From Tremella fuciformis (Eukaryota > Basidiomycota > Tremellomycetes > Tremellales > Tremellaceae), in the NCBI GenBank assembly GCA_032768795.1, contig CP136491.1, forward strand, positions 3,569,013-3,633,012: a stretch of 64,000 nucleotides of DNA. The letters are read 5' to 3'. The position numbers were made by a program, and so were the translations under genes. Below are positions 10,939-21,829 of this stretch, one piece after another. The notes beneath the pieces were generated by a model. It was not told where the DNA came from. It saw nothing but the letters and a program-made list of their open reading frames with translations, and did no database searches. Each line of letters starts with the position of its first letter. Positions within the stretch are counted from its first letter, which is position 1.

Positions 10939-12901
10939 TCACGCACGGACAGTCTCTTCTACGTGCGCAACATCTCCCCTAGTCTTCTCCTCGTCTTGGT
11001 CCGGGTGCTCGAGGGACTTGTCTTGAGCAATGGCCTTCTCGAGATCGGCGTGCACCTGATCTCGGCCGACACCCAGCCGACCGTAGTCCATGATGAGCGA
11101 AATCTCTTCAATGGAGAGCTTCTTTGTCTCGGGGAAGCAGAAGTAGATGAGCGCGAACCAGCAGCAATCGAGCGCGATGTAAACCCCGTAGCTGAAATGA
11201 GCGACGAAGCAACGTTTCCGACACAAAAGAGACTCACTACTTCCACGTCAGTTTGGCCAAGGCGATAGGGTTGACGAATTGATTGAAGGCGTTGGATGCG
11301 TTCTGGGAGATGGTATAGATGGCCAAACCCTTGGTTCGCATGTGGTACGGAGTGACCTCGCAGGTGTAGGCGTAGCCGAGGGGTGTCCATGCGATGTCGT
11401 AAAAGCCGTAAAAGAAAAAGAGGAATGGAATTGCTGCCGTACCAGCATGCAGATTTTTGGGCACAGAGTTGGCGTACGTGGCGGAACAGGCCATGACAAC
11501 CGCATAGGACGCAATCATGCCTCCAGTCGAGATGAGGAACATGGGACGGCGGCCGACTTTCTCCATGTTCAAGGCTGCCGTCTCCGCCAGAATGAGATTC
11601 CATACAGCCAGACCAGCGTTGACGGCAGTCAGGTTGGTCGGATCCGTCACGCCGAGCTGTTTGAGAACGGGCGTCAAGTAGCTCAATGGTCAGTGCCCAG
11701 ACCGAGAGGAGCAGAGGAGAAAAGGGACGCACTAAGAGACAATTCCGTTCCCGACCCAGTTCCCTCCAAAGGAAGTGGCGACGATGATGAGCAAACGCCT
11801 TCGGTTGCCAGGGGTTTTGATGAAGTCGACGTAACGAGTCTTGTTACCCTCCATCTCCATTTTCAAAGTCTCCACGATCTCCGCATACTCCCAATTGACG
11901 AGAGGGTCATTCTGCATACCATTGGCGTGATACTTGGTCATGATGGCCATGGCTTCCTCGTTGCGACCCCGACTGATCAGCCACTAATAGTTAGCTACAG
12001 CCGACCTTCCACAATGTCGTACTCGCCCTCGGGGATTCGGGGATGCCCAATGTGATAAGGATCACCAGAATCGGGCCGAAAGCTTGGAAGATGACGGGAA
12101 GACGCCAACCCCAGTTTCCATCAATGTGCAGACCGGCGACTGCGCCCTCAGCCATGTTCACGAGGCGCTCAAGTGCTAACTCACTACACATGCAAGCTGA
12201 TGTCAGACTCCCAGTGTAGTAGAAGCCATAGTACATGACGCCCAGTGTGCCTCGAAGTCGAGGGTGAGCTAGCTCATGCAAGAGTGCCGGCGCTGCGACC
12301 TTGGTGAGGGTGCCACCGAAGCCGATCAGAGTGCGAGCTGCCTTGAGCACGGTCGCGGCCCAACGATTTAGCTCACCTCCCATGTACTGGCCAATTGATG
12401 TGCACAATCCGTTCCAGATCGCGCCTGCAATAATGATGACCGAACCCGCCCAGATGATCCATCGTCGACCGTAGCGCTGACAGAGCATGTCGGCGAAGGG
12501 GGCGAGAAAGATGGGGGGAAGGAACAGTGTCATGGTGATGAGGCCGAGCCAGTTGCCCGCGGGCGCATCGAAGTATCTTCACGTCGGTACGATGCCCTTC
12601 CTGTCATGAGACACTTACTTTGTCCATTGAGGAAGAGACTGAACACCGGTCAGAAGGGATTGATCGTAGCCTAGGTAGTATGGGCAGAGGCAACATCCGA
12701 TGCTGATGGTTAGTGAGACGACCTAATCGTTGACCGTAGCTGACCAGAAGAACACATTCTTCTTGAGTCCTGGATCCTTCCACCACGATGAAGCGGTGTT
12801 GTCTGAGAATCAGAATTTCGTTCTCGGTCATCCCATCTTGTCCCATTTCGCCATACATGCTCCGACTCACTTGGGTACGAGCTGAAGGTCCCTTTGGCCA
12901 T
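10939..12901 (-). CDS. MFS sugar transporter, nine exons
   Basis: Exons (minus strand) are 12901-12871, 12802-12745, 12702-12619, 12576-12377, 12337-12185, 12139-12027, 11983-11733, 11681-11238 and 11191-10939. They sum to 528 aa in frame. It carries sugar porter hallmarks: TASSWWKDPGL start, YGRRW, QE/HELAHPRLRG, PESPR after TM6, VGRRPMF, and PETKKLSIEE at the end. The intron after PESPR is a GC-AG intron (donor GCGAGT, 11984-12026). The closest relative in the window is the transporter at 32472-34298, which shares the first intron position. Likely a plasma-membrane sugar/H+ symporter of the lactose/hexose permease type. Confidence 0.92.
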
Positions 12902-13648
12902 TTTCGGAAGTAACTGATTCCAAGAGACGCAAAGGGGTGACAGCCATCCTTGCGGCAGGTTTTAATAGCCACAAACCATGGCTAAGAAAGGCCCCAATTT
13001 GCCCCGCGCGGACCTGGGGTCAATGCTGTGGGGCGTACGGGAGGGTCTCGGGAAAACTCGTCCCGTGCATTTAACCCGTGCGCCTGGGCAGCGGGCCGAA
13101 TCCGCCGGACAATTTGCAGATTGGGCAAGATTTACAGGATATTCGTCCGCCCAGGGCCTTCAGGCCTCGCTGGGGAAAGATCGACAATGTCTTCGCCTTC
13201 ACAGTGATGGCGAGGTCAAGCGAGACGACTAGATGACCCGATTGCACAGCTCCTGGAATCGCCCGAGACATGAACGAAGGGTATACCCAAAAAGGATCAG
13301 CGAGGACCGCTGTGGTGTACTGTATCTCTTCTCTCAGGAAGCGCACAAACGACAGAGCGAACAGTATAGCTTGTAACAAGACGAACAATTATGTAAACGC
13401 TCTTTACTATGGTCGCTGTCACGTTAGGCCCACAGATAGGAGTAAAGAGCGATCAGTGTCACCGTCTGCCTTCCGGCACATAGTCCATGCGAAGACCAGT
13501 AGCCGCGATCTAGAAGTCATTTGAACAGGCCCAGGACTGCGTCATGGTTCATACCGATCTAGGGAGCTGAAGAGGCCGACCCGGGCCGCTGCTAAATTGC
13601 ACCAATACATCGTGTCAACGAAGAAGACAACTCGAATATGGAGCTCAC
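12902..13648. promoter_or_regulatory. Divergent promoter, transporter / second aldolase
   Basis: About 750 bases. Near 12990-13035 it contains CCCCGC, CTGGGG and GTGGGG, which match the CreA/Mig1 SYGGRG consensus on one strand or the other. No gene is seen. Carbon-source control of both genes is plausible but unproven. Confidence 0.35.
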
Positions 13649-14741
13649 ATGAGCGAGAACAGGATGAGCAACGTAGATATAGCACGCGCGGCGCTGTGCC
13701 CCAACACCTTTCGGAGGGCTCTGGAGTCTGGCAAGTTGGCGACGACTCTCACGGTCTTCACGGTTCCCAACTATTCGGTCGGTCAGCTGGCGGCCAATGC
13801 GGGGTTTGTAGCGACGTATGTGGACATGGAGCATTCCGTGGTGCAGTTTGAGACTGCAGCGGAGATCTTCCAGGGGACTCTCGCAGCAGGGCGAGTATCG
13901 ACCTTGACAGGCAGGTCCGCAAGCTGATGCGCAGTATCACCCCTCTGTGTCGAGTCCCACTGCCAAGCGCCGAATGGGTGACCCGGGCACTTGACGCAGG
14001 CGCGGTGGGTATCACGGTGGGTTCTTGCGTCTTCTCAAGATGCGCGGCTGACTGCGACGAGGTACCTCATATTGAGTGTGCCAAGGACGCTGCTGAAGTG
14101 GTGAGGAATGCAAAATTTGCTCCTCTGGTACGCGGATTCACGGGTCCGAAAACCGCTCACCAATAGGGAGAACGATCCGTGGGAGGTCCCATGCCCATGT
14201 TCCGCAGCAAAAAGGTTCCCACTCTGCAAGCGCAAGCGATCGCCAATGAGGATACCATCGTGATCTGCATGCTCGAATCACAGAATGCAATCGACCATGC
14301 CGAGTGAGTGCAGTGCCGAGGATCTGCTGAAAGCAGGGAAATTGCCGCTGTGAAAGGCGTGGATGTGCTGCACATCGGGACCAACGACTTGAGCGAGGAG
14401 TGCGTCCGCGGGGGAATGCAATCGCTCACGTCAGCATGGGCATCCCATTCCAATATGAAAATCCAAGACTACATGAACAGATCTACCGAGTGTGCGCTGC
14501 CGCCAAGAAAGCATGGAAAGACGGTCACAAGGTATACGTTGGTGTCGGGGCCATCATCAACAAGCCCGACCTTCTGAGAAAACTCATCGTAGGAGACAAG
14601 GACAACGTGATCAGGTGAGGACGAAGCCAAGTAGCACTGGCTGATATCAGATTCGTATCGGCCACAGACTACTCGCTGTACGCCGAAGCGCTCGAAGCAT
14701 GCGCCACGACGGTCAACAGCATCTTACCCTTGCACATTTGA
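13649..14741 (+). CDS. HpcH/HpaI-type aldolase, second copy
   Basis: Seven exons (13649-13890, 13935-14016, 14062-14127, 14167-14303, 14337-14399, 14435-14614, 14651-14741) sum to 286 aa. Introns are 44, 45, 39, 33, 35 and 36 nt. The first is GC-AG (GCGAGT) and the fourth is only 33 nt. Motifs follow the aldolase fold: VDMEHSV, TPLCRVPLPSAEW, GERSVGG, MLESQNAIDHAE (metal-ligand region), LHIGTNDL. It should cleave a keto-acid aldol to pyruvate and an aldehyde, like the 5557 copy, but the two are clearly diverged and may differ in substrate. It neighbours the Zn2Cys6 regulator (convergent). Confidence 0.88.
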
Positions 14742-14787
14742 TGTTTTCCATTGCCAGCACTATGAATCCATCATGCAGGGCGCTCGG

Positions 14788-17481
14788 CTACGACTGACCC
14801 CGGGTAGGCTTACTCATCAAGAGATTCTGAAAATCGAGCTGGGGAAAGTTGTCCCAGAAAGAGGCCAAACTGCCTGGCGTTGCTCCCACACTCGTACCCT
14901 CCTCGAGCCGCGCCGGTGTGATGGTGCCAGTGGGCCGCGGAGTCAGACGACCTGATTGCTGTGTCGTGGAGAAGTCCATGGTACCCGGAATGCCGTCTAT
15001 GAGCAAACTGCTGGTCGCGGGAAGGGTGTCGAGGGCGGGCTGGGCGAAATTCTGGGGCAATATCGCCTGCTGCTGAGCCGCTGAGATTGTAGAGTCGGGG
15101 GCTTGGGCGGGGACAAGCGGCTCAGCATTGAGCCCCAAGACTTCGGAGAGGCCTGAGTTGTCGTTCTGTGGGAAGTTGATGCTCAGTAGTGACTGGATAT
15201 TAGGTGGAGACACAGAAGCATCCTGAAGAATAAGCTTCACTGGCCGCGCCGGGCTGAGGTCGACTCACATGACCTGCCACTGTAGCCTGAACCCATCGAG
15301 AGAGCAGTCCCCTCGCCATGGTCGGCGACGAGTCGAGGGAGCCGCTCGTACCTCGTCCGATCGCCATCTGGTTGATGTACCAATCAATCTCGTCAATGTG
15401 GCTTCGAAGCTTGTCTGCGAGACCTCGCGCAGCGGCCGAGTGGTTCGGCTCGAGGGATGCGAGATAGTCGGCGAGGACCAACAGGATATTTCGTACTTGC
15501 AGGTATGTCCACGCCGTGAGCGGCGGCCGAATCGCCGTACTCAATAAATTACCGACCCCTGCCAGATGGTGTAGCTGCAATCAGAACAAGTAACCCCTCG
15601 TTTCGTTGACCTCACCGTGGTCATATTCGATGCGTTGATATACCCAGGGGGCATACCAGAAAGGTCGTCCAGCAGCTCCCCAGCGATGGCGCAACGGTGA
15701 TGCAAACTGCTCTTCTGGTTGCTCGCAAGGATCAATTTGATAGTATGCGTCGTGATGATACAATTGAGTGCTTGACCTCAGCCCGACGAGATACGGCTGC
15801 ATAACGTGGAGATAGCGGACTGTAGAGAAACTCACCGAGAAATCCCACTCTGTCCTGTTTTGGATCACCCGTCATGGGTTTGGCCGCCTTGAAACACGAG
15901 GGCAACGAGTCGGAGAGAGCTTGTACCGCCGCAAGGTATTCTGACGTTGGGATGACTGGGGCGCGAGCGAGCAGCGCCGTTACTGTCGAGCCTGGACCTT
16001 GGTCACTGGATGGCAGAACTTTGGTTCGCATGTCTCCGGTGATATGCTCTAACATGCGATACAGATCGGCACAATAGTTTGAACCACGCAGCCAAGACAG
16101 ACTGTCGGGCCGTATATAGGAATAGGTGTCGGTGATATCCTCGTCATCGAGCACTTCGGCAGGATACTGGACAGTTGTCTTAGCCTCGCGATGACGAGCC
16201 AGATAACCGAATGTAGTCGAGAGGTAGATGTCGTGCTGATACATATACCAGTACTGAGAGATCAGGTGAGCGGGGCCGCCTGTCAGCGCAACAAGCTCAC
16301 CAGTCTTCGCCTTTCCTCCTTTTCAGACTCTTTCAGATTCGCTGGCCAATTGGCCTCGATGTGAAACCCTAGCGTCGCCGAATGATTGCAGTAGTCTCCG
16401 GCGTGGTTCAGAGCTCCTCTCAGGTCGCCGGTCTGGACGCACAGAGCCGACAAGATGGCCTTTGCTTTCAGGAAGTGTATGTCGGGCGTGCTGTTGGCGT
16501 CAAGTGGCATCGCACGTATGACGGCATCGTAGAAGATTCGCCATTCCGGATGCTGTAGAAGCGTGTGGGTCGGGCTTGCTGCAACCATCGCACACACAGC
16601 CATAGTAACGGCAAACATTCCGCGATTGACCTTGTACTCGGCACGACCGACTCTTCCCATGAAGGACGGCCAATGGAAGTAAGGTCGCCTTGGGAACTCA
16701 GCAGGGAGTCGCTGGCGTCGAACAGAGACTTACAAAGGGTATCCCGTGGAGTAGAAATGCTGCATCATGGAGACAATGATGTCGTGACTGACGAGTTCTT
16801 CGTACTGCCAGGGTCTGCTGGTTGAGGTTCCCTCGCCGGTAGTGGCCGCCAATGCCTCAAGGCCAGGGTCATTGTCTCTCCGGGTGGGTGAAACATCCGG
16901 GCCCTCGTAGTGGGGTAGCTCTGGTGGATGGGCCACGGTGTCCTTGGACCTCGGGGTTGGCATACCGGCCGAGTTGGTGGTCGCCGATGAGGGACCTGCG
17001 AAGAGCAGTGCAGCATCGTCCAACAGGGTGTTATGATGAGATGCAGGGGTGTGGTAATGCTGAGTGGTCGTGGACGGGCGTCGAACCTGACTCGTAGCGT
17101 ATTCTGAGAAGTCGTCGGGTGGATGTCGGCGATAGGGCGGCTACTCAGTGAGTCTAGTACTGCGGATCGCGATGCAGACGAGGGAGACCAGCGACCCACC
17201 CCTCGCCGCTTGCTTGGCCTGTTGTACGTACATCGGGATCCGGACAGCTCGCAGCGAGCACAGATACTAGGCTTGCTTCCGGGGGAACACTAGCTTGGTG
17301 AGAACTTCGTGGGATCACCGCTGAAGATTACCCACGCGACATCCGCTGCGGTGACATGCATCGCATGCTTTCTTTGACCAGTCAGCATGCGTTGCGTTAT
17401 GTCAGGATGGTAGCTCACCGAGGCCCTGGTCCGCTTCACGCCAGTATCGGCTCCGCTCAGCTGGACAGCAGCTGCGGCCAT
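14788..17481 (-). CDS. Zn2Cys6 fungal transcription factor
   Basis: Nine exons: 17481-17419, 17371-17336, 17289-17200, 17140-16734, 16688-16301, 16253-15869, 15819-15611, 15574-15274, 15239-14788. They give 776 aa in frame. The binuclear zinc cluster is split over exons 2 and 3 and reads C-x2-C-x6-C-x8-C-x2-C-x6-C, followed by basic NRPSKRRG. The middle region (from YFHWPSFMGRVG through RRRLYWYMYQHDIYLSTTFG) is the fungal-specific transcription factor domain. The tail is Ser/Thr/Pro/Gln-rich, as in activation regions. Two donors (GTCAAC, GTCATG) are weak, so exons 7-9 boundaries are less sure. It is a good candidate for the local pathway regulator of the aldolase/transporter genes. Confidence 0.88.
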
Positions 17482-18164
17482 GGCTGGTAATTAGATGGGT
17501 AACGAACAGGACCGAGGAAATAGGCGACGGAAGTTTCAAAGGCAGTCCCGCGCTGAGGAGGAGATTAGAACTGCCAGCAACGCAAGGGTGACCAGGATGC
17601 GCGATGGCCCGTACGTGGGCCGATATGAGAGTAGAGTCCGACAACTAAACAGACGATGGCGGCGGAGACGAGGGAAGGTGATCAAGAGGGCATTCAGAGT
17701 CATCCGAATCCAAATCGGTGGAGATGCATCGCTCCGCACTAATGTGCTCCCGAGGTCCCATGCCCCCAGGGCCATGAAGAGAAGAGGGAAGAGGGGGAGC
17801 CCCCAGCTCTTGCGGGGTTTGACCTTTGGCCGGCTCCCTCGGCCCGAGACAGGATGAACTAGCTGTTAGCTGTTAAATACCATCTCTTTGGCAACCTCCA
17901 TGCTTTCACCCTGCTGGCCATACGGTTTGTCGGCTCTAGCCTGCTTTGCTGGTTTGCCTTACTTGCTTGAGAACCAAGCCGGCAGTGCAGCTCCCGTGGA
18001 ACCCCCTGGGGTAAGCGTGTTCCGAGCAGTGGATGACGTTTGGGCGTTTGCTCCCCCCAGCCGCCGCCGCCGCCGTACTATAATAAGGAATCCGGGCGAT
18101 CGCATGTGGATGCGTCTCCTCTCTCCACAGACGCCTTCTCGACCAATAGGCACTTCCCCTCACA
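17482..18164. other. Divergent promoter region, regulator / PhyH gene
   Basis: About 680 bases. ORFs here are Arg-rich shadows without domain character. It includes a (CCG)-rich stretch near 18058-18075. Presumed regulatory sequence. Confidence 0.4.
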
Positions 18165-19430
18165 ATGTCCATCACTGCGACAACTATCTTTGCGGGCAAT
18201 GCTTCCGACGGTGGCCTCTCTGAGGTTCCCGCAGCCCTGCGCTTGAATCTGATTGGTGGTGATCTGAAGGAGGTTGGTCATTGATTGTATCCGCAAAAGA
18301 CATCAACTGATACCGCGCAGGTACCCGAGTGGATGCGCCAGCTCAGAGACCAGGGATGGTGTGTGGTGAAAGGTGCCGTTCCCCGCGACCGCGCGGATCA
18401 CTATCGCGACGAGGCGTACAAATGGGTCGAGGGGTGGGGACTTGGCTACGATAGGAATGACCATTCCACTCGGTTGACCAAGAACATGCCCTGGTCGGTC
18501 AGAGGGGGTCTGTACGCCAGGTCAGTCCGCTGATCCAGTGCGTTATTGCCATGCTCAAGTTGCAGATACGGAGTCGCACACGAGCAATTCATCTGGGACA
18601 TAAAGTGCGTAGGCTTTTCCGACGACGCTCATCTCCAGGCAGGAACCTGGGGTCGTGTCTACCTTTGAGCAGATTTGGAACACAGAGGAAATTGTGGCAT
18701 CGTACGGTACGTGGCTGGATTCTTCTCATAGGTATGGCTGACTGTCCCAGATGGTTTCAATCTGTCCGTGCCCATGCTTGATCGACCTCGGACTCATGTC
18801 CTGAACAAGCCATGGCCTCACGCAGACCAATCTCCTTTGCGACCATACTTCCACTGCATCCAGGGCATCGTGAATCTGGCCCCCAACGGTCCCGACGACG
18901 GAGGACTCATGGTCCTGGAGCGTTCAAACCTATACTACAAGGAGCTTTGGGAGAAATTTGACCACAAGAAAGGCCCGGACGGCTGGCACACTTGGGACCA
19001 GCAGAACGTTGACGAAGAGATGTGCGACTGGCTCGTGAACGAGAAAGGGTGCAAGTATGTCAAAGTATGCGCCGAACCTGGCGACCTCCTGCTCTGGGAC
19101 TCGGTACGTTGTTCTCCACACCTGACGCGTCGACTGGCTTATCAGAAGCGTACGATTCATTATGGCGCTCAGCCAACCTCTCAGAACGACCGGGTCGCGG
19201 CCTATGTCTGCTACAAACCTGCTGCATACTTGACCGACGAGCTCAAGCAGATTCGCAAGCAGTGCTGGGACGCCAAGATGGGCACGACGCACGACCCCAC
19301 CTCGTTCCGCACGAAAGATCGCCTGCCGCCAGAGGACCATCCCACCTTTGAAGAAGCCAGCAAGAGATCTCTGCAGGAGCCCAAGCTGACCAAGCGTGGA
19401 CGCCAGCTGGCAGGTGTCGATTTGTACTAG
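18165..19430 (+). CDS. Phytanoyl-CoA dioxygenase (PhyH) family protein
   Basis: Six exons (18165-18272, 18321-18520, 18566-18604, 18639-18706, 18751-19103, 19146-19430) encode about 350 aa; introns are 48, 45, 34, 44 and 42 nt. The last intron is a multiple of three; an AAG acceptor three bases later would delete one Lys. The Fe(II) ligands fit HxD in WPHADQSP and the distal His in RTIHYG, with the 2-oxoglutarate Arg nearby. The N-terminal QGWCVVKGAV is the typical PhyH start. The family hydroxylates acyl-CoAs or small metabolites using 2-oxoglutarate and O2. Substrate unknown. Confidence 0.88.
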
Positions 19431-19682
19431 TCTCAGTCCGCAGTGTAGCCTGTATGCATCTCACATATTCGTTACAGCGACGTGGTCGAGGTCGTTCAGC
19501 TCGCCGCGCGATGGAGGTGGGTCTATAAACTTCGCTGCAAAACAATTTGTGGGTTTCTAACAACGAGACGGCGGAGTTCCTCCAACCAGACTAGATCACT
19601 GGGTCGAGTGTTGCGGGCGTATGGGGCGCGCCAATGATTAATGATGGTTCTCTACTCCAATGCCCTTAACACCTTACCCCTC
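19431..19682. other. Spacer before TRIM element
   Basis: No gene seen; its last five bases, CCCTC, are the left target-site duplication of the adjacent LTR element. Confidence 0.5.
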
Positions 19683-19790
19683 TGTCAGAACCGACTAGGT
19701 TATAACGGGACTCGAGATCAGCCAGTCGATCTGCGAGTATTGTACCTTTTGGTCAGTTGTTACCAAAGACCCGTTACTTTGGTCGTGACA
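19683..19790. repeat. TRIM left LTR
   Basis: 108 bp, TG...CA ends. A TATAAC motif at 19701-19706 lies 27 bases before 19728, where a 14-nt segment is complementary to the putative primer-binding site at 19792-19805. This suggests the transcript starts near 19728. Confidence 0.88.
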
Positions 19791-19791
19791 G

Positions 19792-19805
19792 AATACTCGC
19801 AGATC
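19792..19805 (+). promoter_or_regulatory. Putative self-primer binding site of TRIM
   Basis: One base inside the left LTR. These 14 bases are the exact reverse complement of 19728-19741 within the LTR, the layout of Tf1/sushi-type self-primed elements. Chance occurrence of a 14-nt match at exactly this position is very unlikely. Confidence 0.7.
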
Positions 19806-20032
19806 ACGGGTCAACCGTTCGACTCGCTGCCTCACTCTGTGCTTTTCAGAGCACTTTCTAGTCCGGGTAGTCGGGGCCCGAGGCGCCGCATTGGGTATGC
19901 GGGCGCTTTAGAGTTCATTCATCTCCGAGGCAGGAGCAACGCCAGACTTGGAAATTCGCCGACAGGGTCGGAGGGAGTTTCAGGTGCAAGCCTAGTGGCT
20001 GTCGGGACGTCAGCCTTGTGGGACGGGGCGAC

Positions 20033-20140
20033 TGTCAGAACCGACTAGGTTATAACGGGACTCGAGATCAGCCAGTCGATCTGCGAGTATTGTACCTTTT
20101 GGTCAGTTGTTACCAGAGACCCGTTACTTTGGTCGTGACA
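20033..20140. repeat. TRIM right LTR
   Basis: 108 bp, near-identical to the left LTR. It is preceded by a weak purine-rich tract (GGGACGGGGCGA) that may serve as the polypurine tract, and followed by CCCTC and a poly-C run. Confidence 0.88.
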
Positions 20141-20522
20141 CCCTCCCCCCCCCCCCTGCCGGCTTGCCGAAGCCTTTCAAGTTGGCATGTTCTGCGTCAC
20201 TGTTGATGCACGCTTTTGAGTTGAGCATGCGTGTGTATCCGTCCCAGACTGACTGGGGACGCCAAGTCTGTTCGGCGGCGACATGTACGGTGGCCTAGGG
20301 GGCAAAGAAGGCTTGCGCGTAACGGTGCAGGCGCATGGCGCATGATCCGGTCAATTAAGCTGTCAATCATCCGTGAACCGAGGATTCAAGCAGTAGATCA
20401 TTTCACGCTTCGGTCCGGTGTCGCCGAAACAGACATTAAATTGTGTGTTCGAGTTAACTAGATATCTATGTACAACAGTACAGCGGGGCTTCGATCAACA
20501 TCTACCTCTCACCGCGTCCGAC
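20141..20522. other. Spacer between TRIM and GST gene
   Basis: Begins with the CCCTC duplication and a run of C. No gene recognised; it contains the GST promoter. Confidence 0.4.
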
Positions 20523-21468
20523 ATGGCCGCTCGACTGACGTTCCACCCCATCGAAGGGCCATCGCGATCTGAGCGGGTGTGTAAGTTGTTCCCGCCTCCA
20601 AGTGGATCCCGGGCATGACTGAGACTACAGGGTGGCTTCTCGAAGAGCTTGGAGTCGCATACAATGTAGAGTATCATCTCCGGACTCCGACCCTGATGCG
20701 CGGCGCTCCAGAGGAACTCATGAAGCATTCGCTTTTCGGCAAAGGCCCCGCCGTCACTCTCGATGGCGAGTCGTTCGGGGAGTCGGCCTATGTGGTACAT
20801 CGGTTGCTTGCAGATTCGCGTTTGACTGCCAAGAACCCCGAGCTCGAGACATCGCCTTCCAACGACTCTACATTCTGGACAACCGCTGCAGAGTCGGCTG
20901 GCATGCTATGGTTCCAGATGTATGCCATGGTCAACGCCGGGGCCAAGGCTTGGATCGACGGCAGAGAGGGGGACGCACAGCCGCAGGAAAAGGGTGTGCT
21001 CGAGCGCTTTCGAGAATGGTACTGCCAGGAAATCTGCTGGCCTCAAGGGCAGAACTTCATCTCCAAGGCGCGTAGCTACCTGCTCCTACTCATGGCGCAT
21101 GCAAAAGAATCTGACATCCGTCGCAGGTTGAACAGTATCTAGCTGCTCACCCCGGCAAGAACTTCTCGGGCAATGACAAATTTGGCGAGGGAGACGTGGG
21201 TAATGTCTGTGGTTCGGGATCGAACTGACCAAGGCAGTTCATGATGTTCTTCCCCATTCGGTCCCTTATGGTCGGCAGCCGGAAGAATCTTGGCTACACC
21301 GTTGGTCCCCACACCACGGCGTGGTGGGAAAGAGTCTCGTCGAGGTGAGAAGAATGTGGCACCTGACATGGGTGCACCGCTGCTGACGAAAGTAGACCGG
21401 CAGCCCAGCGGGCAATGGAGAAGATGAACAAGCTGGAAGCCGAGGCTCTGTCCAAAGTAGCCAAGTGA
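20523..21468 (+). CDS. Glutathione S-transferase
   Basis: Proposed exons 20523-20580, 20631-21067, 21127-21195, 21238-21344 and 21396-21468 give 247 aa in frame. The N-terminal thioredoxin-like domain reads ...SRSERVWWLLEELGVAY and continues to the GKGPAVTLDG..FGESAYVV glutathione-binding region. The C-terminal helical domain includes FSGNDKFGEGDFMMFFP. The second intron (59 nt) has no usable GT donor in the right phase and fits a GC-AG intron (AAG|GCGCGT, 21068-21126), which is the least certain join. Probably conjugates glutathione to electrophiles or acts as a lyase/isomerase in a catabolic or detoxifying role. Confidence 0.84.
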
Positions 21469-21829
21469 CCCGTTGCATAAGTAGAGTACAAACGACCCCT
21501 TAGTTCACTGAATGTATCGTATGCTTCGGCAATTCCGAGCCATAGATCGGCGATCCGGTCCCCGGATGCCGATCTGACAGTAATCAGGTGACTCCCACAA
21601 TACCCATTATAATAGACCTCCCATACGCGTTTGAGAGCGAAATCTCGTATCAGCGGTAAAGCAAGATGTCTGCCGGGGTCCTGCACGTAGGGAAGTCATC
21701 AGTAGAGGGCATAGCCCGTCCTAGGACCGCATCTCACGGGGCGCAGCCGCGTCCTCCTGGGCCCACACTGCGCACAAGAAGCGTTCATCCCCATCCGTCC
21801 GTCGCTTCAAGCCAGACATCGAAATCGCC
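21469..21829. other. Spacer between GST and MFS gene
   Basis: About 360 bases; nothing recognised apart from the presumed promoter of the following transporter. Confidence 0.35.

Larger units (their letters stand above)
19683..20140. mobile_element. TRIM (miniature LTR retrotransposon), 458 bp
   Basis: Two 108-bp direct repeats (19683-19790 and 20033-20140) start TGTCA and end TGACA. I see one difference between them (CAAAG versus CAGAG). They enclose 242 bp of non-coding sequence. The flanks are CCCTC on both sides (19678-19682 and 20141-20145), a 5-bp target-site duplication. There is no gag or pol, so this is a non-autonomous TRIM that must use another element's proteins. The near-identity of the LTRs implies a recent insertion. 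Confidence 0.9.

Noticed and set aside
16765..17199. Alternative frame over the zinc-finger gene
   Set aside because: The frame that joins the Zn2Cys6 cluster to the fungal transcription factor domain uses a 59-nt intron and a different frame here; only that model sums to a whole number of codons.
20141..20160. Poly-C run as a possible sequencing gap or element end
   Set aside because: It simply follows the CCCTC duplication; nothing else supports a boundary there.
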